Below are positions 32,545 to 42,536 of a stretch of 64,000 nt of DNA, one piece after another (the stretch's first letter is position 1; each line of letters begins with the position of its first letter). Under the pieces are notes generated by a model. It had not been told where the DNA came from, did not search any database, and saw only the letters and a program-made list of their open reading frames with translations. This stretch comes from Candidatus Acidiferrales bacterium (GTDB lineage Bacteria; Acidobacteriota; Terriglobia; Acidiferrales; UBA7541): NCBI GenBank assembly GCA_030037775.1, contig JASHQB010000338.1:1-64000 (forward strand), given 5' to 3'. Made by a program: the position numbers and the translations under genes.

Positions 32545-35061
32545 CTACCCCGCCGCCAGCAAGTCGCGTTGGCGCGTTAAGCGTTGGGTTCGCTCCCGCG
32601 CGAAGCGTTCAACACCCTTGAGAATCGAGGCCTGATCCAAATGGGCCTCCGCGATCACCTCCGCCTCCAGGCCGCCGGACAGCCATTGATCGTCCCAGTC
32701 AGACGTAAGGGAATATTCGTCGGTGAGAGGCCCAACGTTGCGTAACGGCCAGACGCGGCGTGTGCCGGTACTGACCACCATCAGGTCATAGACGGCTTCG
32801 GGAGGCAGCACCGTTCGGCGGTAGCTCTCGGGCTGCCTGTCGAACAATTCCTCGCTTACGGCAGAAATAATTCTTACGTTGATGCCTCGCTCGTCCAAAT
32901 TGGGAAGCCCTCTTACGACGTTCATAGTCGCGCTCGCTCCCTGGACGATCACGTAGCCCTGGCGGGGCCGGCGCGGCGCAAAATCGCGAATCACATAAAA
33001 TCCCTTGGCCGCGGCAGTGATATCGGGATCGGCAAAGCCGCTGCGGTCGACTACGGGAAAATCGGGCCGCGCTACCTCAATAATGATGATGCCGACCTTG
33101 GGGTCACGCGCAGCGATCTCCGCGGCGGCAAAATACCCGGGCGCCACGTCGTTGTAATCCCAGAAACTCAGGTTGATAGTCTGTCCCCGCGGAAAGAGTT
33201 TCCATACCTGCGGCGCGAAAATGCCGAAGTGCGTGCGGGCATCCGCAGCCGTTTCCGGCCCGGAATGCGCGGCCAAAATGTGAAGCACGCCCACGCGAAA
33301 CTTGCTGTCCTGATTTTGTTGACTCCACACACGGGCGGGCGTGTACATCAGCGGCGTGAAAGCGCCATACGTGCCGCTGAGGGCCCACACTCCCGCAAAT
33401 TTTGTGGGATCGACAGAAGCACTCTGGCTCACAAGCCCGATGGCCGTCGAAGCATTGCCTGCTTCCTGAATGGCGGCCTTCAGACGCGTGCCGAGCGGAT
33501 TTTTTTCAGGATCATAGTGGCCCCACAAACTGCCGTGCTCGACGTTGATCGACTCCGATAGATCAGCGGCCAAGGTCAAGAAGCGGTGATCCGTCACATA
33601 GTTCATCCACTTGATGACTTCCGAGATCGCGCGCCTCGCTCCGGCAACTTCCCCAGGTTTGCGAAATAGAGCAATCCCTAATTCCTTCTGCTTTCCGGAA
33701 ATTGCATTCGTTATCGTGAGCTTCTGCGGCTCGCGCGGCAAATTCGCGACTCGCAAGCGGTCATCCAGAAAGGGATCGTGCTTAACATCGATGCGAAGAG
33801 GAACGTCGTCCTTCACTGTGTCGCCAATCGCCACCAGTCGGTCGGCCAGCCAGTCGCCCAAGCCATTGCGGTCAAGCACCGACATGACGACATCAATGTT
33901 CGTTTTGAATTGAATCAGGCGCTCCCGGGGATCCGTCACCGGACCCTGCCGGATGCCCTTGAATTCAACACCATAGTGGCGCTCGAAGGTCGCCGCCAGA
34001 GCGACAAAATATTCCGAGTTCATTTTGAATGCATAAGGATGGCTCGCATAGCCAAGCACCTGCGGGCCATTGTTGGGAATCTCACCGTGAACCGCGCCGG
34101 GCCAGTAGCCCTTGAGAGTCTTGCCAATCGCTATCATGGGACGCCGGTCCGCCGGATCCCATTTGTCCATGGCTTTCAGCACGCCGACGATTTGCCCGTA
34201 ATCGTGGCCGTCTTCCATCGTAAACACGTTCCAACCGTACGAAGTCCACTGATCGATGATTCTGTAGCCGTCGTACTTTTCGGCAATAACGCCGCCAAGC
34301 AGCGAATCATCAATGCCGCTATTATTGTTGGAGAAGAGAATCCGCAAGCGTTTGCCAACCTGAAGTGCAACGGCCTGTGTCTTTAACTCCTGCGCATGGC
34401 CCTCGGTCATGGCAAATTCGCCTTCGAAGGCGATGACCTTGGGAGAACTTGGGGCGCCGATGAAATTCCAGAACGCGGCTTTTCCGGCGGCTGTCGCCAC
34501 GCCAATGCCGGAAGGGCCCCCATTCACATCATTGGTGAGATCCGTCGACTCGGAATGCCCGGCCAAGGCTCGAATACCGCGCCCTTTGGCTTGGGCAAAC
34601 AGGGGATCATTTTCCAATCCCAGGCTTGGCAACAGCGTTCTCAGTGCTTCCGCGTTTCTGCGAAATCCAAGAGCGTCCACCGGCAACATAGCGACACGCG
34701 GATCGACTTTGTAGAGCGAGTCGCCGGTCAGCTCGAACTTTCGCGCCAAAGCCTGACCCATGATCATCCACAGGGCATAGGACGTTGGAACACAATGGCC
34801 GCCGGCCAGCATGAATTTATCCGCGTAAGGATGCTTGGGTCGCCGGTAGTCATAACGTAGACCGCCTAGCTCCGGCCCAGCGAGGTGCACGGCTACGTTA
34901 TACGGAGTGTAGGCGAGAGGCCCCCCAAAATGGCCCGTTTGCGCGTAATTGCCAAGCAGCACGAGGGTCATGCAGGTCATGTAACCGATATCTTCCATGT
35001 GGCGGTCATATGCCGCACGAGCTGGAGATATGGGTGATAGCTGTGTGTCGGTGGTTGCCAC
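32545..35061 (-). CDS. transketolase-like thiamine-diphosphate enzyme (838 residues)
   Basis: This large protein has the transketolase layout: an N-terminal ThDP domain (DKFMLAGGHCVPTSYALWMIMGQAL, then VIAFEGEFAMTEGHAQEL...ILFSNNNSGI, equivalent to GDG-x(n)-N), a middle pyrimidine-binding domain (DLSESINVEHGSLWGHYDPEK, LMYTPARVWSQQNQDSK) and a C-terminal domain. The usual GDGE reads EGEF. The length exceeds ordinary transketolase (~670) and is near phosphoketolase (~800), but phosphoketolase hallmarks are not evident. The reaction is likely two-carbon ketol transfer from a sugar phosphate, but the donor is uncertain. GTG start at 35061 with AGGAG upstream. Confidence 0.82.
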   Translation of the reverse strand: MATTDTQLSPISPARAAYDRHMEDIGYMTCMTLVLLGNYAQTGHFGGPLAYTPYNVAVHLAGPELGGLRYDYRRPKHPYADKFMLAGGHCVPTSYALWMIMGQALARKFELTGDSLYKVDPRVAMLPVDALGFRRNAEALRTLLPSLGLENDPLFAQAKGRGIRALAGHSESTDLTNDVNGGPSGIGVATAAGKAAFWNFIGAPSSPKVIAFEGEFAMTEGHAQELKTQAVALQVGKRLRILFSNNNSGIDDSLLGGVIAEKYDGYRIIDQWTSYGWNVFTMEDGHDYGQIVGVLKAMDKWDPADRRPMIAIGKTLKGYWPGAVHGEIPNNGPQVLGYASHPYAFKMNSEYFVALAATFERHYGVEFKGIRQGPVTDPRERLIQFKTNIDVVMSVLDRNGLGDWLADRLVAIGDTVKDDVPLRIDVKHDPFLDDRLRVANLPREPQKLTITNAISGKQKELGIALFRKPGEVAGARRAISEVIKWMNYVTDHRFLTLAADLSESINVEHGSLWGHYDPEKNPLGTRLKAAIQEAGNASTAIGLVSQSASVDPTKFAGVWALSGTYGAFTPLMYTPARVWSQQNQDSKFRVGVLHILAAHSGPETAADARTHFGIFAPQVWKLFPRGQTINLSFWDYNDVAPGYFAAAEIAARDPKVGIIIIEVARPDFPVVDRSGFADPDITAAAKGFYVIRDFAPRRPRQGYVIVQGASATMNVVRGLPNLDERGINVRIISAVSEELFDRQPESYRRTVLPPEAVYDLMVVSTGTRRVWPLRNVGPLTDEYSLTSDWDDQWLSGGLEAEVIAEAHLDQASILKGVERFARERTQRLTRQRDLLAAG

Positions 35062-35415
35062 TTTAGCTCCTGATTTTCAGCATCATGCGGGATCCAGGGA
35101 AGGCCGCAATCGGCTTGGATTGCCAGCTGCCGTACTCCATACGAAGAGGAACTCCGCGATTAATCTTCGAAATCTAACGTATGGCGCCGACAGTATACTA
35201 TGGGAGCGATTATCTATGCACATCTCGCCCGCTTGGACGAAGGTGTTCGCATCCGTCAAGCCGGCCCACATCGAACACGGTGCAATCTCAGTTCTCACCT
35301 TGCAGGCTAGATCACTGAAGTGGTCACCCAGCCTTCATGCAGTGAATAGACATGGAAATCACCCGTGCCGAAGTTTCATTGCGCCGCTGTAGGTTCCAGT
35401 TTATATTTGCTCGCA
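35062..35415. other. intergenic region, no gene seen
   Basis: This 354-base gap lies between the divergent transketolase-like gene and a small membrane protein gene. Short ORFs on either strand have no ribosome site or family. It must carry the transketolase promoter near 35080-35200, where TATACTATGG at about 35195 could be a -10-like element for the plus strand, but I see no matching -35. Confidence 0.45.
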
Positions 35416-35703
35416 ATGCACGATCCTCTGGTTCAATACCTCGTTGGCGCTGGCATCCTGAGCGTGGGCTTGATGATTCTGCTCTCCTCGGCGGAGATCG
35501 CCCACAGCCTCGGCCGTTTCTGGGAGCGCTGGACCAGCAGGCGCCCGCCCGGCGCCTCCGCGACGAATATCGATCCTCCTCCGCCTCTTTACCGCGCGCG
35601 CCTCATCATCTGGCGCACCCTCGGCGTTTTGATCATCGCCGACGGCCTGATCTGGCTCGCCCTCGCCACCGCCGGGATTTTCCGTCTTTTCCCGCGCCGC
35701 TAA
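35416..35703 (+). CDS. small two-helix membrane protein
   Basis: This encodes 95 residues with two hydrophobic helices: LVQYLVGAGILSVGLMILLSSAEIAHSL and LIIWRTLGVLIIADGLIWLALATAGIF, separated by a polar, Pro-rich loop (RRPPGASATNIDPPPPLYR). It could also start at 35365. I recognise no family. It lies 90 bases before the DUF2252 gene in the same direction. Confidence 0.6.
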   Translation: MHDPLVQYLVGAGILSVGLMILLSSAEIAHSLGRFWERWTSRRPPGASATNIDPPPPLYRARLIIWRTLGVLIIADGLIWLALATAGIFRLFPRR

Positions 35704-35793
35704 ACTCATTTCGTCCGTGCCAGAATGCCGGCTGCGCGTTCACGCCACAAATCGCTTCGGCCGCCGCATTCATCAGTTGTAGACTCAACGCGA

Positions 35794-37167
35794 ATGTTCC
35801 AATACGCCGCAACGCTTCATCACACCACCGAGCAGCGCCTGGCCGCCGGCAAGAAGCTCCGAGAAAAAGTCCCGCGCTCGGCCCACGCGAAGTGGCTTCC
35901 TCCTCGGAATCGCCGCGACCCGATTGAGCTCCTGAAAGCCTCCGACCGTGGGCGCCTTCCCGCGCTGCTTCCTATCCGCTACGCCAGGATGCGCCGATCT
36001 CCCTTCGCCTTTTTCCGTGGCGCCGCGGCCATCATGGCCGCCGACCTCGCTGCCACTCCTGTCAGCGGCGTTCGCCTTCAAGCCTGCGGCGATTGCCACG
36101 TCGCCAATTTCGGCGGATTCGGCACTCCCGAAAGAAATCTCGTCTTCGACATCAACGACTTTGACGAAACCCTCCCCGCTCCTTGGGAATGGGACGTCAA
36201 ACGCTTGGCCACCAGCATCGTGCGCGCCACGCGAGACGTTGGCATCCACGAGCACAACTGTTCCAGCGCTGCCCGTGCTTCCGTCGAATCCTACCGCAAG
36301 CATATGCGCGAATACGCCGCGATGACCGCCATCGAAGTTTGGTACTCGCACCTCGACTTGAAAATTCTCGCCCAAAACGCCACATCCGCTGCCGCCAGAA
36401 AGCACTGGCTGAAAACTATAGACAGGGCCGTACACCATACGCTGGGACATGACTTCCCGAAAATCACCGCCATTCGCAACGGCCGCCCGCGCATCGCCGA
36501 CCGCCCGCCTCTCATCTACCATCCGCGTGAAATTGCCGCCATCGGCAAACGCGTGTCTGACATGTTTCAGAAGTATCGCCAGACTTTGGCCGATGAACGC
36601 CGCATCGTTCTCGACCGCTACGAGCTCGTCGACGTCGCCCGCAAGGTCGTCGGCGTCGGCTCCGTCGGAACACGCTGCGCCGTTGCTCTTTTGATGGCCG
36701 GCCCGCACGATCCGCTGCTGCTTCAATTTAAGGAGGCCCGCCGCTCTGTCCTTGAGCCATATGCCGGCAAGAGCGCCTATGAGAATCAGGGTGAGCGCGT
36801 CGTCGCCGGACAGCGCATGCTCCAATCCGCCAGCGATGTTTTTCTCGGTTGGACCCGTGATGATGCTGGCCACGACTACTATTTCCGCCAGCTTCGCGAC
36901 ATGAAAATGAAGGTAGACGTCGAATCAATGTCCAAGGGCGATTGGTTCGAGTATGTCGAGCTTTGCGGATGGGCGCTGGCGCGCGCTCATGCTCGCACCG
37001 GCGATCCTGCGCTCATCGCCGGCTACCTGGGTAAGAGCGGCGCCTTCGACGACGCTATCGAGAAATTCGCTCTCGCTTACGCCGACCAGACCGAGCGCGA
37101 CCACGCCGCGTTGCTCAAGGCCATTCGCGCCGGCGCCATCCAAGCACGCTCCAAAACCCCCGCCTGA
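35794..37167 (+). CDS. DUF2252 family protein
   Basis: This ~457-residue protein contains the full DUF2252 domain: RMRRSPFAFFRGAAAIMAADLAATPVSGVRLQACGDCHVANFGGFGTPERNLVFDINDFDETLPAPWEWDVKRLATSIV, and later LYHPREIA and YYFRQLRDMKMKVDVESM. The GDCHVxNFG and FDINDFDE motifs resemble the catalytic and metal-binding parts of aminoglycoside-phosphotransferase-like kinases, so a kinase-like fold is likely; no substrate is known. I prefer ATG 35794; ATG 35725 gives 480 residues. Confidence 0.9.
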   Translation: MFQYAATLHHTTEQRLAAGKKLREKVPRSAHAKWLPPRNRRDPIELLKASDRGRLPALLPIRYARMRRSPFAFFRGAAAIMAADLAATPVSGVRLQACGDCHVANFGGFGTPERNLVFDINDFDETLPAPWEWDVKRLATSIVRATRDVGIHEHNCSSAARASVESYRKHMREYAAMTAIEVWYSHLDLKILAQNATSAAARKHWLKTIDRAVHHTLGHDFPKITAIRNGRPRIADRPPLIYHPREIAAIGKRVSDMFQKYRQTLADERRIVLDRYELVDVARKVVGVGSVGTRCAVALLMAGPHDPLLLQFKEARRSVLEPYAGKSAYENQGERVVAGQRMLQSASDVFLGWTRDDAGHDYYFRQLRDMKMKVDVESMSKGDWFEYVELCGWALARAHARTGDPALIAGYLGKSGAFDDAIEKFALAYADQTERDHAALLKAIRAGAIQARSKTPA

Positions 37168-37256
37168 CGCCAAATCACCGCCAGCCTCTCGCGCCTAGCT
37201 CGAAGCCATGAGCACGCCTCTCATCCTGCTCAGGGGCCAGCCCTAACGGAGATTCC

Positions 37257-37652
37257 CTACTTGTTTTGCGACTTAATCATCTCGTGCACCGCTGCTTTCC
37301 ACTCGGCGCACTTCTTCTCCCCGTCTGCGGAATGCGGGTTTGTTACCACCATGCCAACGGGCTGGCCGTTTCCGGCCGATTCAGCGTTATGGCTTGTAAC
37401 CGCTTCGGTGCCACGAAACGTCCCGAGGGATTTTGACCAGTAGCGCTTGTGTTCATGGCCGTATTCGGCGAAAGCCAGAACACTCCAATAATCGACCATC
37501 GCGACTTGTGAAGCTTCGTTGAAAACGCAAGCATAGTTGCTTATTGGCTGTCCATGGGATACGAGGGGCGGCATGGGCAACGGTTTCGGTTCTTTCCCCG
37601 ATGCCGCGACGCAAGGAAACACGAGCAGCAAACCCAATATCCAACGTCCCAT
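37257..37652 (-). CDS. secreted protein of unknown function
   Basis: This encodes 131 residues with a signal peptide (MGRWILGLLLVFPCVAASG). The mature part contains YACVFNEASQVAMVDYWSVLAFAEYGHEHKRYWSKSLGTFRG and a C-terminal KKCAEWKAAVHEMIKSQNK; the two Cys could form a disulfide. ATG 37652 has AAGGAG upstream; the track start at 37712 is weaker. I recognise no family. It is convergent with the DUF2252 gene. Confidence 0.72.
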   Translation of the reverse strand: MGRWILGLLLVFPCVAASGKEPKPLPMPPLVSHGQPISNYACVFNEASQVAMVDYWSVLAFAEYGHEHKRYWSKSLGTFRGTEAVTSHNAESAGNGQPVGMVVTNPHSADGEKKCAEWKAAVHEMIKSQNK

Positions 37653-37885
37653 CAAGGTCTCCTTTCCGAGTCCGCCGGGCGTAACACACCTCGCCCGTTT
37701 TGACCGCCGCATTAACGGAGCTGCTCCTTAACTCTGACTTATATTCCAGTTGACGGGAGAAACACAACTAGCATCATTGCGTAGGTGTGACTGCTCACTT
37801 TTGCAGGTGCGTATCTCTTACCCCGGCCTTTCATTGACCAACCCTTGCAGCACGACTATATTGGCTCTATCACGTCTAAGCGCCC

Positions 37886-39343
37886 ATGAACCAACAACTC
37901 ATTCTCGATCTCGAGCACCTTCTCACCCGTGAACATGTCTTGAGCCGTCCCGAAGATCTGCTCCTTTACGAATACGACGGCTCTGTCGAAGTCGCTCGCC
38001 CGAACTGCATCGTTTTTCCGCGCGACGCTGCCGACGTCGTCCGCATTGTCGAAATCGCCAATCGCCATGACGTGCCCATCGTCGGACGCGGCGCCGGCAC
38101 CGGCCTCTCCGGCGGTGCGCTCGCCCGCCACGGCGGCATCATCGTCTCTTTCGCGCGCATGAACCGCATCCTCGAAATCGACATCGAAAATCAGCGCGCC
38201 GTCGTCCAGCCCGGCGTCGTTAATTCCGACTTATCCGCCGCCGTCGCCCACGCCGGACTGCACTTCGCGCCCGACCCTTCCAGCCAGAAAGCGTGCACCA
38301 TCGGCGGCAACGTTTCCGAAAACGCCGGCGGCCCGCACACCCTCGCTTACGGTGTCACCACCAATCACGTCCTCGGCATGCAGCTGGTTCTGTGCGATGG
38401 CCAGCTCATTCGCATCGGGGGAAAATCGCTCGACGCGCCCGGCTACGATCTTTGCGGCCTCTTCGTCGGCTCCGAGGGCACCCTTGCCCTGGTTACCGAA
38501 ATCACCGTGCGTCTCACGCGCCTCCCCGAAACCATCAAAACTCTGCTCGCCATCTACGATCGCATCGACGGTGCCACAGAAACCGTCGTCGAAATCACCG
38601 CGCGCGGCATCACTCCCGCCGCCTGCGAAATGCTGGATGGCTGGACCCTTCGCGCCGTTGAAGCCTGGGTCCACGCCGGATTCCCTCTCGACAGCGCAGC
38701 CGTCCTGCTTATCGAAGTCGACGGTATGCGCGAAGCCGCCGAAGAGCACGCCGCCCAAATCACCGAAGTCTGCAAGCTTCACGGCGCGCGCGAAGTCCGC
38801 CTGGCCCGCGACGCCAAGGAGCGCGATCTTCTCTGGAAGGGCCGCAAGAATGCCTTCGGCGCCGTCGGCCGCCTCTCGCCAACCTACTACGTCCAAGACG
38901 GCGTCATCCCGCGCACCAAGTTGCCGCAAACCCTCCGCGAAATCGACCGCATCGGCAAGGAGAACGGCTTCGAGATCGGCAACATTTTCCACGCCGGTGA
39001 CGGCAACCTGCATCCCATCATTCTTTTCGACGCCCGCGACGCCCAGCAATTCCAGCGCGCCGTTTCCACTGCCGACGCCATCATTCGCTTCTGCATCGAA
39101 ATGGGTGGCGCCATCACCGGCGAACACGGCGTAGGCATGGAAAAAGATCGCTTGATGCCTTTGCTTTTCACCGACGCTGATCTCGCGCTCATGCGCACCG
39201 TTCGGGACGCTTTCAATCCCGTGGGCCGCTTCAATCCTGGCAAAATCTTTCCCACTGGCAAAGGCTGCGGCGAAGTTCGCATCAATCCTCTGCCGCTCTC
39301 CGGCAGCGCCGGCGCGCCTCCATCAGGACCAACCCCCTCGTGA
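37886..39343 (+). CDS. glcD: glycolate oxidase subunit GlcD (FAD-linked oxidase)
   Basis: This 485-residue flavoprotein oxidises glycolate to glyoxylate. The VAO-type FAD-binding domain shows VPIVGRGAGTGLSGGALARHGGIIVSFARMNRI and GGNVSENAGGPHTLAYGVTTNHVLG; the C-terminal half has the FAD-oxidase-C domain with IFHAGDGNLHPIILFD and GGAITGEHGVGMEKDRLM. It is the first gene of glcD-glcE-glcF; glcE starts inside its last codons (GTGA overlap). Length matches E. coli GlcD (499). Confidence 0.95.
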   Translation: MNQQLILDLEHLLTREHVLSRPEDLLLYEYDGSVEVARPNCIVFPRDAADVVRIVEIANRHDVPIVGRGAGTGLSGGALARHGGIIVSFARMNRILEIDIENQRAVVQPGVVNSDLSAAVAHAGLHFAPDPSSQKACTIGGNVSENAGGPHTLAYGVTTNHVLGMQLVLCDGQLIRIGGKSLDAPGYDLCGLFVGSEGTLALVTEITVRLTRLPETIKTLLAIYDRIDGATETVVEITARGITPAACEMLDGWTLRAVEAWVHAGFPLDSAAVLLIEVDGMREAAEEHAAQITEVCKLHGAREVRLARDAKERDLLWKGRKNAFGAVGRLSPTYYVQDGVIPRTKLPQTLREIDRIGKENGFEIGNIFHAGDGNLHPIILFDARDAQQFQRAVSTADAIIRFCIEMGGAITGEHGVGMEKDRLMPLLFTDADLALMRTVRDAFNPVGRFNPGKIFPTGKGCGEVRINPLPLSGSAGAPPSGPTPS

Positions 39344-40722
39344 GCGCGCCCGCAACAGTTCACCATCCTCGCATCGCCGACATTGTCGGCGCGCGCAACA
39401 TCATCACCGATCCGCAGGGCCTCGCCGCCTATGCCGTCGACGCCATTGAGCCGCAAGTCGCCGCCCGCCCGGCAAACGCACAAGAAGTCGCGCAGCTCGT
39501 CGCATTTGCCGCCTCCGAAAACCTTGCCGTCATTCCCACCGCCGCGCGCACCCAACTCTCCATCGGCATGCCTCCCGCGCGTTACGATCTCGCCATCGAC
39601 ATGACTCGCCTCGACCGCGTCATCTCCTACGATCCCGGCGACCTCACCCTCAGCGTCGAGCCCGGCATCCGCCTCGCGCGCCTCGCCGAAACGCTCGCCA
39701 AGCACAATCAGTTTCTCCCGCTCTCCGTTCCCTTCTACGAACGCGCCACCGTCGGCGGCACGCTCGCGAGCGGCCTCGATTCCCCGCTGCGCCAGGCTTA
39801 CGGCACCGCGCGCGATTTCGTCCTCGGCATGGAGTTTGTCTCCGGCGACGGCGCGCTCACCAAGAGCGGCGGCCGCGTCGTCAAAAACGTCAGCGGCTAC
39901 GATTTGCATAAACTTTTTATCGGCTCTATCGGCTCTCTCGGCGTCATCACCCGCATCAACTTCAAGACCTTCCCGCTCCCCTCCTCCGAGCGCCTTTTTG
40001 TCGCCTCGCTCCCCTCATCTGACGGCGCCCTGGCGCTCCGCCAAAGAATCGCCGCTTCGCCGATCTCGCCCTCTACCCTGGAAATCCTCAGCCCGGAAAT
40101 CGCGTCTCTGCTTTTTCCGTCGAAGGCAAAATTCCCGTCGCTCGACGCTGCGCGCTCCTCCCCCTCCGACTGGCTCTTGCTCGCCGGAATCTCCGGCTCC
40201 AGCGCCGTTCTTGACCACTGCTCGAGCGACCTGTCCCAATTGGCCGACCAGTGCGATGCCAAGAGGTCTGAGATGCTTTCCGGCTCCGAACGCGAAGGCG
40301 TCTCCTCCGTCGTGCGCGAAGCCGTTCCGCTCATCATTCAATCCTCGCCGTCTGCAATCGTCTTGAAAATCACCGCGCTCCCTTCCGACGTCCATGATGT
40401 TCTGCAGTTCGTCGCATCGGAATCCGAACGCTACGACGTGCGCCCCTCGGCTCTCATTCGCGGCGTCGGCGTGCTCTACCTCTTCGTCCTTCCTGATTCG
40501 CCGGAAGCACAGAAGGAAAGAGCCGTCGTCCGCCAGGACATCCTGCAAGCCGGCGAGCGCCACAATTTTCGCGCCACCGTCATCACCTGCCCGTCGGAAT
40601 GGAAGCGCGAACTCGGCGTGTGGGGTCCGTTGCACGATGATTTTCTCTTGATGCAGCGTGTCAAGCGCGCCTTTGATCCGCGCAATATCTTCGCGCCCGG
40701 CCGTTTCGTCGGAGGCCTCTGA
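39340..40722 (+). CDS. glcE: glycolate oxidase subunit GlcE (FAD-binding)
   Basis: This 460-residue second flavin subunit has an N-terminal FAD-binding PCMH-type domain: VAFAASENLAVIPTAARTQLSIGMPPARYDLAIDMTRLDRVISYDPGDLTLSVEPGIRL and SVPFYERATVGGTLASGLDSPLRQAYGTARDFVLGME. The C-terminal half is Ser/Ala-rich and ends with the typical RVKRAFDPRNIFAPGRF. GTG start at 39340 overlaps the glcD stop, and the glcF ATG follows five bases after its stop, so the three are co-translated. It is longer than E. coli GlcE (350). Confidence 0.92.
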   Translation: MSAPATVHHPRIADIVGARNIITDPQGLAAYAVDAIEPQVAARPANAQEVAQLVAFAASENLAVIPTAARTQLSIGMPPARYDLAIDMTRLDRVISYDPGDLTLSVEPGIRLARLAETLAKHNQFLPLSVPFYERATVGGTLASGLDSPLRQAYGTARDFVLGMEFVSGDGALTKSGGRVVKNVSGYDLHKLFIGSIGSLGVITRINFKTFPLPSSERLFVASLPSSDGALALRQRIAASPISPSTLEILSPEIASLLFPSKAKFPSLDAARSSPSDWLLLAGISGSSAVLDHCSSDLSQLADQCDAKRSEMLSGSEREGVSSVVREAVPLIIQSSPSAIVLKITALPSDVHDVLQFVASESERYDVRPSALIRGVGVLYLFVLPDSPEAQKERAVVRQDILQAGERHNFRATVITCPSEWKRELGVWGPLHDDFLLMQRVKRAFDPRNIFAPGRFVGGL

Positions 40723-40726
40723 TAAA

Positions 40727-42133
40727 ATGTCCTCCGCCTTGCCGCCCATAACTCATCAAGAAGCGCAGCGCGAATTCGCCGAAACGCTCAGCGGCTTCAC
40801 CGCCGGCGACAAGCCCGATTACGCCGACTATTCCCGCTGCATTCATTGCGGCCTCTGCCTCAACGCCTGCCCCACCTATCGCCTCTGGCACAACGAAGCC
40901 GATTCGCCGCGCGGCCGCATTCGCCAAATGGCCCTCGTCGATCAAGGCCGCCTCGAAGTCGGCGAAAGTTTCGTCACTCACATCGATCGCTGCCTTGACT
41001 GCCGCGCGTGCGAAACCGCCTGTCCCTCCGGCGTCGAATACGGCAAGCTCGTCGAACTTGCCCGCGCACAAATCGCCCGCAATTTCGAGCGCCCCCGCGT
41101 CTCGCGCTGGACGCGCAATTTCGTCTATCGCCGCTTGCTCCCCGACCCGCGCCGCATCGCGCGCCTGGCGCGCCTCGTTCGCTTGTATCAGCGCTCTGGG
41201 CTCGAAACGCTCGTCCGCGCCAGCGGCGCTCCGCGCCTTCTCGGCATGCAACAGCGCGCCGCGCTGCTTCCTCGCATCGATTCTGACTTCTTCTTTTCAC
41301 GTCTCGGCAAAACATTCCCCGCGCGCGGCCAGCGTCGCGCCCGCGTCGCCTTTTTCGCCGGCTGCGTCGCCCAGGTCACTTTCACCGCGCTCAACGACGC
41401 CACCATCCGCGTCCTGCAAGCCAACGGCTGCGAAGTCGTCGTCCCTGCGAACCAGTTCTGCTGCGGCGCTCTCGCCGCCCACGCTGGCGTCCGCGACGTC
41501 GCTCGCGAGCTTGCGCGAAAAAACATGGAAGCCTTCTTGGCCGAGCCATTCGACGCCGTCGTCACCAACGCCGCCGGCTGCGGCTCTACTCTCAAGGAAT
41601 ATACGGAACTTTTCGCCGGGAGCGATCCCGCGCAGGAAGGAGCCTCCCGCAACGTCCTCGACGCCAAGAATGCCGCCGAATTTTCGCCCAAAGTCCGCGA
41701 CGTCACCGAGTTTCTCGCTGGCCTCGGCTTGTCTTCCCCGCTTCGCAAGACGCGTATGCGCGTCACCTATCAGGATTCCTGCCATCTCCTGCACGGCCAG
41801 AAAATCCGCGAAGCTCCGCGCACTCTGCTCCGGGCCATCCCCGGTTTGGAATTGGTCGAAATGCCCATGGCGGATCACTGCTGCGGTTCGGCGGGAGTTT
41901 ACAACGTCACGGAAACAGACACGTCCATGCAGCTTCTGCAGGAAAAAATGCGGCACGCGTCATCCAGCCGCGCTTCCGCGATTGTCACTGCCAATCCGGG
42001 ATGCATCTTGCAGTTGCGCGCCGGAACCAAGCTTTACAACACGCGCCAGGAGGTTTTCCACGTCATCGAACTTCTTGACCGCGCCATCTCCAGCGAGAAC
42101 ATCGGGCGAAACTCAGCTCAGGCCGGGGCGTAG
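40727..42133 (+). CDS. glcF: glycolate oxidase iron-sulfur subunit GlcF
   Basis: This 468-residue subunit has two [4Fe-4S] ferredoxin motifs (CIHCGLCLNACPTYR and CLDCRACETACPSGVEY) and two CCG domains (FCCGALAAHAG and DHCCGSAGVYN) that pass electrons from the GlcDE flavins to the quinone pool. Starts at ATG 40727, five bases after the glcE stop, with GGAGG in the glcE end; the longer track start is within glcE. The membrane acceptor is not encoded here. Confidence 0.95.
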   Translation: MSSALPPITHQEAQREFAETLSGFTAGDKPDYADYSRCIHCGLCLNACPTYRLWHNEADSPRGRIRQMALVDQGRLEVGESFVTHIDRCLDCRACETACPSGVEYGKLVELARAQIARNFERPRVSRWTRNFVYRRLLPDPRRIARLARLVRLYQRSGLETLVRASGAPRLLGMQQRAALLPRIDSDFFFSRLGKTFPARGQRRARVAFFAGCVAQVTFTALNDATIRVLQANGCEVVVPANQFCCGALAAHAGVRDVARELARKNMEAFLAEPFDAVVTNAAGCGSTLKEYTELFAGSDPAQEGASRNVLDAKNAAEFSPKVRDVTEFLAGLGLSSPLRKTRMRVTYQDSCHLLHGQKIREAPRTLLRAIPGLELVEMPMADHCCGSAGVYNVTETDTSMQLLQEKMRHASSSRASAIVTANPGCILQLRAGTKLYNTRQEVFHVIELLDRAISSENIGRNSAQAGA

Positions 42134-42168
42134 CCGCAGAGCCTCGCACCTTCGATTTCTGCGGCCTT

Positions 42169-42435
42169 TCACTTCTCCCCAATCAAATACCGGCATCCCC
42201 GCGGCCCCATTTCCGCCGCATGAACCTCGCCCGCTGGCACGTCGCAGCGTTCCCCCGCGCGGTACGTCCGCGATTTTCCTTCCATCGTCAGCGTCATTTC
42301 CCCGTTCAAGATAATATGCGCTGTCTCCGTTCGGTGGATGTGCTCCGGATACTGCGCGCCCGGCTCATCCTGCCACACGTATGTCCGCGAGAACCCTTCT
42401 TTCACCAACTGGCTCGCCAGAGCTTTTTCATCCAT
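42169..42435 (-). CDS. small cupin protein
   Basis: This 88-residue cupin contains WQDEPGAQYPEHIHRTETAHIILNGEMTLTMEGKSRTYRAGERCDVPAGEVHAAEMGP, giving the two cupin motifs with metal ligands H, H, E and H. The reaction is unknown. The ATG at 42435 has GGAG upstream; the track start at 42555 overlaps serA upstream DNA. It converges with glcF and is divergent from serA with 101 bases between. Confidence 0.82.
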   Translation of the reverse strand: MDEKALASQLVKEGFSRTYVWQDEPGAQYPEHIHRTETAHIILNGEMTLTMEGKSRTYRAGERCDVPAGEVHAAEMGPRGCRYLIGEK

Positions 42436-42536
42436 GGTCTCTGCTCCGAGTTCGAAGCCTTCCGTCGATCCTTCCCGTCGACTTCTCGCCAACTCCTGGC
42501 TTTTTACATGTAATATCTCTTCTCGCGCCGGCGCAA

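Noticed and set aside
32545-35061. Annotation as phosphoketolase by size
   Set aside because: The visible motifs fit transketolase-type domains better, and phosphoketolase hallmarks are not evident.
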